From Bacillota bacterium (GTDB lineage: Bacteria; Bacillota; Clostridia; Oscillospirales; Acutalibacteraceae), in NCBI GenBank assembly GCA_009786275.1, contig WQTL01000491.1, forward strand, positions 1 through 13,294: DNA of 13,294 nt, given 5' to 3'. Within the stretch, counting starts at the first letter, position 1. Each line of letters opens with the position of its first letter. The position numbers were made by a program, and so were the translations under genes. The notes beneath the pieces were generated by a model. It was not told where the DNA came from. It worked only from the letters and a program-made list of their open reading frames with translations, and did not search any database. This document shows, piece after piece, positions 1 through 4,979 of this stretch.

Positions 1-177
1 CTTCTTTGCCGTCTCCGCGCTCTTGGAGCCTTCGTACAGCCCCACGAGGACGTCCATGCCGCTGTCGCGCAGATTCTGAGCGTGGGCGTGGCCCTGGGAG
101 CCGTAGCCAATAATCGCCACGGTTTTGCCTTTCAATCGTTTGAGTTCGCAGTCTCTGTCGTAGTACATTTTGCTCAT
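1..177 (-). CDS. ilvC: Ketol-acid reductoisomerase, N-terminal part (cut by left edge)
   Basis: Reduces and isomerises 2-acetolactate or 2-aceto-2-hydroxybutyrate with NADPH, the second step of valine/isoleucine synthesis (cytoplasm). Only the first 59 codons are present; the gene runs off the left edge. The protein begins MSKMYYDRDCELKRLKGKTV and then shows the family's Rossmann signature GYGSQGHAHAQNLRDSG at about residues 24-40, whose GxGxxG loop binds NADPH. The ATG start at 177 is preceded by AAAGGAGA at normal spacing. It lies 33 bp behind ilvN on the same strand with no terminator between, so it is the third structural gene of the ilvBNC operon and falls under the same leader control. 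The family assignment is very safe; completeness cannot be judged here. Confidence 0.96.
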   Translation of the reverse strand, partial: MSKMYYDRDCELKRLKGKTVAIIGYGSQGHAHAQNLRDSGMDVLVGLYEGSKSAETAKK

Positions 178-210
178 AGCCGTGTCTCCTTTTCTGTTTT
201 GATGAAATAA

Positions 211-465
211 TTACCGCTTGACTTTTGCCAGCAGAGTAATTTCCTGCACGTCGTACAGCTTGGAAAGCTGACGCACCATCTGGGTCTGGATTGCTTCGTC
301 TCCCCTGGAGACAATCAGCATGCGGGACAACGCCGGGTTTTCCGTCTCGTTCACATACAGGCTGTCGATGTTGTAGCCGCGCCGGGCATACAGCCCGGTG
401 ATGCGGTTGAGCACGCCGTAATGGTTGGAGACCAGCAGCTCAATCGAAAATCGATCTGTTCCCAT
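211..465 (-). CDS. ilvN: Acetolactate synthase small (regulatory) subunit, ACT-only form
   Basis: Regulatory partner of IlvB; its ACT domain normally binds valine and mediates feedback inhibition. The 84-residue protein is a single ACT domain: RFSIELLVSNHYGVLNRITG (residues 5-24) is the typical beta strand plus ligand-binding loop and helix, followed by RRGYNIDSLYV and a last strand ending DVQEITLLAKVKR. It lacks the second, C-terminal domain of long IlvH-type subunits (about 160 aa) and is closer to the short E. coli IlvN type. The start ATG is 6 bp behind the ilvB stop. Its ribosome binding site (GAGGGGGTG) is formed by the last codons and stop of ilvB, implying translational coupling. Whether the short form still confers valine sensitivity is not visible from sequence. 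Confidence 0.93.
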   Translation of the reverse strand: MGTDRFSIELLVSNHYGVLNRITGLYARRGYNIDSLYVNETENPALSRMLIVSRGDEAIQTQMVRQLSKLYDVQEITLLAKVKR

Positions 466-471
466 CTGTGA

Positions 472-2121
472 TCACCCCCTCGTCATAATATTTTTCACCG
501 AACCGCCCGGCGGGATCATGGGCAACACCTTTTCGTCCATATCGATCCGGCAATCGATGACCGCGGGGCCGTCCGCGGGCAGGCGCTCCAATATTCCGGT
601 CAGCCGCATCAGGCTTTTGGCGCGATAACCCTCGGCGCCAAAGGCTCTGGCAAGCGCCGCGAAATCGGTTCTGCGGTCCAGCGTTGTCTGTGAGTAGCGC
701 TTGCCGTAGAACATGGTTTGCCATTGCCGCACCATGCCCAGCACGCCGTTGTTCAGGATAACCACCGTAATCGGCAGCCGTTGCGAAACGGCGGTGGCAA
801 GCTCAGTCAGGTTCATGCCGAAACTGCCGTCGCTGGTGAAGAGCACCGTCCTGCGGTTCCCGTTTGCCATGCAGCCCCCTATGGCGGCCCCCAGCCCAAA
901 ACCCATGGCTCCCAGTCCGCCGGAGGTGAGAAGCGTGCGCGGCTTGCCGAAGGGGTAGTACTGCATGGTCCACATCTGGTGCTGGCCCACGTCCGTAGCG
1001 ATGATGGTGTCCTCATCGCAGAACCCGCTGACGGTTTCTATGATGTTTTTGGGCGTGAATCCGCCGTCCACCGGCACCCTGTCCGCCTGCTTGAGCTCCT
1101 CCACGCGGGATAGCCATCCGGCATTTTTCATGGGCGGCAGCACCCGCAGCAATTCTTTGAGCACCGCCTTCACATCGCCGCAGATGTCGATACCTGGGGA
1201 CACATTCTTCCCGATCTCCGCCAGGTCGATGTCCACATGGATGATAACGCGCCCCTGCCGGTAGGCCTCAATGTTCCCTGTGGCCCTGTCGGAGAACCGC
1301 ACGCCCAGCGCGAGCATCAAGTCGCATTCGGACTGCGCCACCGAAGCGGCGTATGTACCGTGCATACCGCACATGCCCAAGTTGAGGCCGTAATCGTCCG
1401 GCAGGGCCGTCAGCCCCATCATGCTGAAGCCCACTGGCGCGGATAATCTTTCGGACAGCGCGCGCAGGTCCGCCTGTGCGCCGCTGGCAAGAATCCCTCC
1501 GCCTGCGTAAATGTACGGCCTTTCGCAGCCCTTGATCGCCTTTACAGCCCGGCTGACATCAAACGGAGCCGCCCCGCCGTCTGTCTTTTCCGGCTCGCCG
1601 CCGCGGTATTCGCAGGTATCCGCCTGGACATCCCTTGGGATATCCACCAGCACGGGGCCGCGCCGCCCGCTGTTCGCGATGCGGAAGGCCTCGTTCAGTG
1701 TATGCTCAAGCTCCTTCACGCCGCGGACTACAAAATTATGCTTTACCACCGGCTGCGTGATACCGGCGATGTCCACCTCCTGAAAGCTGTCCTTGCCCAG
1801 CAGCGGCACCGCGACATTGCCCGTGATCGCCACCAGCGGCACGCTGTCCAGGTACGCGTTGGCGATGCCCGTCACCAGATTTGTGGCCCCCGGCCCGCTT
1901 GTGGCGATAACCACGCCTGTTTTGCCGGATGCCCGGGCGTACCCGTCAGCGGCATGGGCCGCGCCCTGCTCGTGCGCCGTGATGACGTGGCGGACCCGGC
2001 GGGCATTCTCATACAGCGCGTCATAGATCGGGAGCACCGAACCCCCCGGATACCCGAAGACAGTGGCCGCGCCGTGCGCGCACAGCCGCTCGATGACAAT
2101 CTGCGCCCCGCTCAGTTCCAT
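472..2121 (-). CDS. ilvB: Acetolactate synthase large (catalytic) subunit
   Basis: Thiamine-diphosphate- and FAD-dependent enzyme condensing two pyruvates (or pyruvate plus 2-oxobutyrate), the first committed step of valine, leucine and isoleucine synthesis. At 549 residues it has the usual length. The N-terminal Pyr domain has VFGYPGGSVLPIYDAL and the catalytic Glu51 in AHEQGAAHAADGYAR. The acetolactate-synthase-specific stretch DSFQEVDIAGITQPVVKHNF is at 111-130. The middle FAD domain spans about 190-330, and the C-terminal PP domain has GGLGAMGFGLGAAIG (401-415), the ThDP/Mg motif at 430-458 and the substrate loop NNGVLGMVRQWQTMFY. Oddity: the motif that normally begins GDG reads S430-D431-G432; the metal-binding Asp and the NN pair 457-458 are kept. 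The start ATG has AAAGGAGG 8 bp upstream. Expression is likely controlled by the leader attenuator directly upstream. Confidence 0.97.
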   Translation of the reverse strand: MELSGAQIVIERLCAHGAATVFGYPGGSVLPIYDALYENARRVRHVITAHEQGAAHAADGYARASGKTGVVIATSGPGATNLVTGIANAYLDSVPLVAITGNVAVPLLGKDSFQEVDIAGITQPVVKHNFVVRGVKELEHTLNEAFRIANSGRRGPVLVDIPRDVQADTCEYRGGEPEKTDGGAAPFDVSRAVKAIKGCERPYIYAGGGILASGAQADLRALSERLSAPVGFSMMGLTALPDDYGLNLGMCGMHGTYAASVAQSECDLMLALGVRFSDRATGNIEAYRQGRVIIHVDIDLAEIGKNVSPGIDICGDVKAVLKELLRVLPPMKNAGWLSRVEELKQADRVPVDGGFTPKNIIETVSGFCDEDTIIATDVGQHQMWTMQYYPFGKPRTLLTSGGLGAMGFGLGAAIGGCMANGNRRTVLFTSDGSFGMNLTELATAVSQRLPITVVILNNGVLGMVRQWQTMFYGKRYSQTTLDRRTDFAALARAFGAEGYRAKSLMRLTGILERLPADGPAVIDCRIDMDEKVLPMIPPGGSVKNIMTRG

Positions 2122-2151
2122 TTTATTTCCTCCTTTAGCTGCGGTAATATG

Positions 2152-2193
2152 AAAAAAAGAGGCCCCATCAGCGTGTTGCTGATGGAGTCCCTC
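2152..2193 (-). terminator. Attenuator terminator of the ilv leader
   Basis: On the minus strand, CCATCAGC (plus 2178-2185 read in reverse) pairs with GCTGATGG across a 5-nt loop. The stem is lengthened by outer GAGG/CCTC pairs and followed directly by seven U residues (plus 2152-2158). It ends 30 nt before the ilvB start codon, behind the leader peptide ORF. An intrinsic terminator in this position, ahead of the structural genes, is the switch element of an attenuator. Confidence 0.88.
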
Positions 2194-2208
2194 TGTATGT
2201 GGGAACTT

Positions 2209-2301
2209 TTATCCTCCGCTATCAGCGCAACGCAAAACGGCACTATCGTGAATTACGATAATGCTTACGGCCACGATTGCGCTGGAGCGCCCGAATGCCA
2301 T
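2209..2301 (-). CDS. ilv leader peptide (30 aa, Ile/Val-rich)
   Basis: A 30-codon ORF starting MAFGRSSA and continuing IVAVSIIVI at residues 9-17, where seven of nine residues are Ile or Val; Val22 and Leu23 follow. It has a good ribosome binding site (AAGGAG, 8 nt before ATG) and begins about 26 nt after the predicted transcript start. The peptide itself probably has no function. Its translation senses charged tRNA-Ile and tRNA-Val: stalling in the run would cover RNA strand 1 (plus 2277-2284), while completion puts the ribosome at the stop codon, immediately next to strand 2 (plus 2213-2230). It overlaps no structural gene and precedes a terminator and ilvB, exactly as in enterobacterial ilv leaders. 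It was found by reading the leader. The function is inference from composition, position and RNA folding. Confidence 0.82.
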   Translation of the reverse strand: MAFGRSSAIVAVSIIVIHDSAVLRCADSGG

Positions 2302-2333
2302 TTTGCGTTCTCCTTCCCGGATGATTGTTTTGC

Positions 2334-2362
2334 ATCATAGCATAAACCCTTTGGTTTGTCAA
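2334..2362 (-). promoter_or_regulatory. Sigma-A-type promoter of the ilv operon
   Basis: The minus strand carries TTGACA (plus 2357-2362), a 17-nt spacer and TATGAT (plus 2334-2339) with a TG one base upstream (extended -10). The predicted transcript start is near 2327. The spacer contains an AAACC/GGTTT inverted repeat (AAACCCTTTGGTTT on the plus strand) that might be an operator, but it is short enough to be chance. Confidence 0.85.
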
Positions 2363-2388
2363 GAGGAATCTTTCAACATTATTTCCTG

Positions 2389-2419
2389 TTGACCTTCAGC
2401 CTGCTTCAAGGTTTACAAT
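2389..2419 (+). promoter_or_regulatory. MerR-type promoter with dyad in a 19-bp spacer
   Basis: TTGACC (2389-2394) and TACAAT (2414-2419) are separated by 19 bp instead of the usual 17. The spacer edges form an interrupted dyad, ACCTT (2392-2396) with AAGGT (2408-2412). A stretched spacer occupied by a dyad is the hallmark of promoters that MerR-family activators untwist, and the next gene encodes such a protein, so autoregulation is likely. It lies back to back with the ilv promoter, only 26 bp away. Confidence 0.68.
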
Positions 2420-2482
2420 CATATAAAAGCTGCCTGGAGTCCAGAGCTTTACGAATATTCCGAAAGGAGAGATGCTTGCTTA

Positions 2483-3328
2483 ATGACTATAAAACAGGAA
2501 AATCTGCTGACAATCAAGGGGTTTTCAGCACTGACCGGAATAGAGGAGAGTGCGCTGCGGTACTGGGACCAGATTGGGCTATTCCGGCCGGCAATGCGCC
2601 ACGAGGACAACAACTACCGGCTTTATACGTTGGAGCAATTGGTCGCGGTGGATTTTATCACGGTGCTGAGCAGTCTGCGGCTGCCCCTGAAAACGATCTG
2701 CGATGTCAGGAAAGACCGCGATCCCTACAAAATCCTGTCGTTGTTACAACAGCATAAATTTAAGATCGACAGGGAATTGACCCGCCTGCAGGAGATCTAT
2801 TCCACCATCCACACGCTGGAGTGTATCATCCGCCAGGGCGTGGAGGCGGTGCCCGGGGAAATTGGCATACGGCATTTGGATGAAATGCCCATCATTATGG
2901 GCCCCAAAAACACATACGGCGAGGGTGAGTTGTTTTACAGGGCGCTGAAGGACTATTACAGGCAGGCAAAAAATAACCGCGTGAACATCTACAACCCAAC
3001 CGGCGGTTATCACACAAGCATGGAGCTTTTTATCGAGGCCCCGGCCCTGCCTCAATACTTTTTTTCAATTGATCTCACGGGCAGCGGCAGCCGCCCCGCG
3101 GGAGACTATCTGGTGGGCTATGTGCAGGGTGATTATGGACAGATGGGCGGCATGCCCCAAAAAATGGCCGCCTGGGCGCGGGAAAACGATCTGGAGTGCG
3201 AAGGCCCGGTCTATGTGGTCTACCTGCTGGACGACATCTGCGTGCCGAACCCCGCGCAATACCTGGCACAGGTCAGTGTGCGGGTGCGCAAAATAAATAA
3301 AAATACATGGCATACGGTGAGCGGGTGA
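2483..3328 (+). CDS. MerR-family transcriptional regulator with GyrI-like effector domain
   Basis: DNA-binding regulator of 281 residues. Residues about 8-75 are a MerR winged helix (LLTIKGFSALTGIEESALRY, then WDQIGLFRPAM and NNYRLYTLEQL). A dimerisation coiled coil follows at about 82-118. The C-terminal 125-275 region (IGIRHLDEMPIIMG, GDYLVGYVQGDYG, VYVVYLL) has the layout of GyrI-like/BmrR-type small-molecule-binding domains, which in this family usually bind hydrophobic or cationic compounds. The start ATG at 2483 follows AAAGGAGAG by about 12 nt. An earlier ATG at 2472 opens only a 3-codon ORF whose TAA overlaps this ATG (TAATG). The promoter upstream has a MerR-type spacer. It is co-directional with the phosphatidyltransferase-like gene 28 bp downstream, so a membrane-stress or lipophilic-ligand response is plausible but unproven. 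The ligand is unknown. Confidence 0.88.
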   Translation: MTIKQENLLTIKGFSALTGIEESALRYWDQIGLFRPAMRHEDNNYRLYTLEQLVAVDFITVLSSLRLPLKTICDVRKDRDPYKILSLLQQHKFKIDRELTRLQEIYSTIHTLECIIRQGVEAVPGEIGIRHLDEMPIIMGPKNTYGEGELFYRALKDYYRQAKNNRVNIYNPTGGYHTSMELFIEAPALPQYFFSIDLTGSGSRPAGDYLVGYVQGDYGQMGGMPQKMAAWARENDLECEGPVYVVYLLDDICVPNPAQYLAQVSVRVRKINKNTWHTVSG

Positions 3329-3356
3329 TTCACTGTTGAACGAGGAGCCCGGAACC

Positions 3357-3941
3357 ATGAAAATGAAGAATATCCCAAATATGCTGTCACTGTTCCGTAT
3401 TTTGTTTTCTTTCAGCCTGCCGCTGTCCCACCGCAATCCGGTGCTGTTTGTCGCGTTCTATTTTATCCTAGGCGCCACCGATGTGCTGGACGGAAAACTT
3501 GCCCGGCATTACCATTGGCAAAGCGGGCTTGGCGCGAAGCTGGACGGCCTGGGGGACGCGCTGTTCTTTCTATGCGCTTTTGTGAGTATGCTCCTTCCGC
3601 CGCGCCTGGAATTCAATATGCCGAAAACGCTGGTTACGGCCGGCGCAGCTATTCTGCTCAAGCTGATCGTTTTGCTCCTTACCCGTATACGCTTTCAGGA
3701 ATGGAATGGAATGCATACATATCTCAACAAGTTTTTTGGCTCACTGCTGTTTTTTTCCGTGCCGCTGTTTGTATGGATGGGCGAAGTGAACTATTGGGTG
3801 CTGCTGGCGCTGTCCGCCGCGCTGAGCGCAAGCGCATTGGAGGAAATGTTGATTCTGTTTACGGCCGATACCTATAATCCGAACCATAGAGGGATCCTGG
3901 CTGAAAAGCTGGCGGCCGGGCGCGGACACTCCGCATCGTAA
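3357..3941 (+). CDS. CDP-alcohol phosphatidyltransferase-family membrane protein
   Basis: Integral membrane enzyme family that transfers a phosphatidyl group from CDP-diacylglycerol to an alcohol (PgsA/PssA type). The 194-residue protein begins with the family-typical MKMKNIPNMLSLFRI and contains the complete signature D-x2-D-G-x2-A-R-x8-G-x3-D-x3-D at residues 42-67 (TDVLDGKLAR, then GAKLDGLGD). All four metal-binding Asp are intact. Several hydrophobic segments follow (about 68-85, 95-113, 128-142, 148-168). I chose ATG 3357 because GAGGAG lies 9 nt upstream and the homology starts there; a TTG at 3336 is possible but has no better site. It is 28 bp behind the MerR gene and ends before a strong terminator, so the two form an operon. 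The acceptor alcohol (glycerol-3-phosphate, inositol or serine) cannot be told from sequence. Confidence 0.87.
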   Translation: MKMKNIPNMLSLFRILFSFSLPLSHRNPVLFVAFYFILGATDVLDGKLARHYHWQSGLGAKLDGLGDALFFLCAFVSMLLPPRLEFNMPKTLVTAGAAILLKLIVLLLTRIRFQEWNGMHTYLNKFFGSLLFFSVPLFVWMGEVNYWVLLALSAALSASALEEMLILFTADTYNPNHRGILAEKLAAGRGHSAS

Positions 3942-3995
3942 ACATTTTTTTGGCTTGGAATTGGGCCGCGAATCTGTTCGGCTGAGGAAAACCAC

Positions 3996-4033
3996 AAAAG
4001 GCCCCCCTTCAGGCAAGGCTTGGGGGGCCTTTT
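3996..4033. terminator. Strong bidirectional intrinsic terminator
   Basis: AAAAGGCCCCCC (3996-4007) pairs perfectly over 12 bp with GGGGGGCCTTTT (4022-4033) around a 14-nt loop. Both strands end in T-rich sequence. It lies 54 bp after the phosphatidyltransferase-like gene on the plus strand and 20 bp after the convergent small gene on the minus strand, so it probably ends both transcripts. Confidence 0.9.
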
Positions 4034-4053
4034 CGTATACGTATGCCGCATGT

Positions 4054-4266
4054 TTATTTCAGGATTCCCGCCGCATCCGCAAAGCCAACCTTGAAAGTGC
4101 CGGGCGCATCCCCGTTGATTTTATACAGAACAATCGCAAGCCCGCATTCCTCTCCGATGCAGGCACAGGAGCTCCCGGCGAACAGTTTGCCTATTTGCTG
4201 GGTCATCGCGCTATCGGCGCAGACAGGAGTCTCGCTGGACACTGGACATTGGTAGGTCTGATTCAT
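4054..4266 (-). CDS. Small cysteine-containing protein of unknown function
   Basis: A 70-residue ORF I do not recognise. It starts MNQTYQCPVSSETPVCADSA and has five cysteines (7, 16, 34, 36, 41), three in the cluster CACIGEEC, followed by a hydrophobic strand-like stretch LAIVLYKI. There is no signal peptide or clear membrane helix, so a small metal-binding or thiol-containing cytoplasmic protein is possible. It is likely real: an AAAGGA site lies 9 nt before the ATG, and a terminator follows the stop by 20 bp. It sits 82 bp downstream of the TetR gene on the same strand. A weak promoter with an extended -10 (TGG-TAGAAT, plus 4323-4328 reversed) but poor -35 may serve it; otherwise it is the last gene of the hydrolase-TetR transcript. 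Confidence 0.6.
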   Translation of the reverse strand: MNQTYQCPVSSETPVCADSAMTQQIGKLFAGSSCACIGEECGLAIVLYKINGDAPGTFKVGFADAAGILK

Positions 4267-4348
4267 TTTAGTAAATCCTTTCTTTGTTACTTAACGGTTT
4301 ACATCTGCATCGCCGTGCACTGATTCTACCAAATCACAGTGTTAAATA

Positions 4349-4936
4349 CTACACCCTAAAGGGCGAATTTTCCTCCGTTTGCTCCTGCAATTGTTGAAAC
4401 AGCCTCCTTACCAAGCGGCAAACGCACGCGATGTTGGCGCGCAGCGCGGCCTCGTCCCTGCAATCGCAGTTGTGCAACTGCGTCAGCAGGACGCTGTATA
4501 TCCCGCCGACCACATAGCTGCGCACCATGAGCTGCGTATCGCTATGCTCTGTATCCGGCAGGTATCCCGGCAGCGGCGCAAAAAAGCGGAACAACAGCAT
4601 AATCATGTCGTAGCTCGCGTCCGCAAGCACATTTTTGGCCTGGATCATATGCTCCTGCAGCAGGGAGCAGCCGAAATCCTCCAGCGCCCGGTCATCCCCG
4701 CTGAAAAATATGGCGGCCAGTTTCTCGTGCAGCGGCTGCAGCGCGTGCTCCAGGAGGTCATATTTATCGCTGAAATGGGCATAAAACACGGTGCGGCTCA
4801 CCATCGCCTCCTCGCAGATGCCGCGCACCGTGATTTTTGTAAAATTCCTGCGCCGCAGCAGAGTGAACAGCGCAGTGCAAAGGGCTCGCCGGGTTTTCAT
4901 AACCCGCAGGTCCTCGCGTCTGGTGATGTCCGGCAT
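4349..4936 (-). CDS. TetR/AcrR-family transcriptional regulator
   Basis: Ligand-responsive DNA-binding protein, 195 residues. The N-terminal helix-turn-helix is clear at about 15-62: TRRALCTALFTLLRRRNFTK, then ITVRGICEEAMVSRTVFYAH and FSDKYDLLEHAL, the standard TetR pattern with the FYxHFxxKxxLL recognition-helix end. The all-helical remainder (about 65-185) would be the ligand-binding and dimer domain; its ligand cannot be named. The start has GGGAGAG upstream. It lies 43 bp behind the secreted hydrolase gene on the same strand, so it probably shares that gene's promoter. The TGACA/TGTCA inverted repeats at that promoter are the obvious operator candidates, giving an autoregulated circuit that would also cover the divergent acyl-CoA synthetase-like gene. 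Confidence 0.9.
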   Translation of the reverse strand: MPDITRREDLRVMKTRRALCTALFTLLRRRNFTKITVRGICEEAMVSRTVFYAHFSDKYDLLEHALQPLHEKLAAIFFSGDDRALEDFGCSLLQEHMIQAKNVLADASYDMIMLLFRFFAPLPGYLPDTEHSDTQLMVRSYVVGGIYSVLLTQLHNCDCRDEAALRANIACVCRLVRRLFQQLQEQTEENSPFRV

Positions 4937-4979
4937 ACGATATTTCTCTCCCGTTGTCCCGCAAGATATGCTGCTGTAA

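Larger units (their letters stand above)
2152..2301 (-). promoter_or_regulatory. Ribosome-mediated transcription attenuator of ilvBNC
   Basis: Three alternative helices can be drawn on the minus-strand RNA. Pause/protector 1:2 is CAGCGCAA (plus 2277-2284) with TTGCGCTG (plus 2223-2230), extended by CGCT (2286-2289) with AGCG (2217-2220). Antiterminator 2:3 is GCTGAT (2221-2226) plus GGAG (2214-2217) with CTCCATCAGC (2178-2187), leaving a 3-nt bulge. Terminator 3:4 is the hairpin at 2152-2193. Strand 2 is shared by 1:2 and 2:3, and strand 3 by 2:3 and 3:4, so they exclude each other. A further perfect 10-bp hairpin (2240-2249 with 2255-2264, one G-U) sits over the Ile/Val codons. Expected logic: Ile/Val shortage stalls the ribosome, frees strand 2 and allows read-through. 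No T-box features were found. Confidence 0.82.

Noticed and set aside
2122..2340. T-box riboswitch upstream of ilvB
   Set aside because: The leader is only about 200 nt, has no visible T-box consensus (AGGGUGGNACCGCG-type) or stem I specifier layout, and is fully explained by a leader-peptide attenuator.
1702..2340. Long plus-strand open frame opposite ilvB and its leader
   Set aside because: It lies antisense to a clear enzyme and its attenuator, has no ribosome site, and its composition is that of a high-GC shadow frame.
3955..4323. Plus-strand open frame through the 4.0 kb intergenic region
   Set aside because: It runs through the 12-bp terminator hairpin and antisense to the small gene at 4054-4266, which has the better ribosome site.
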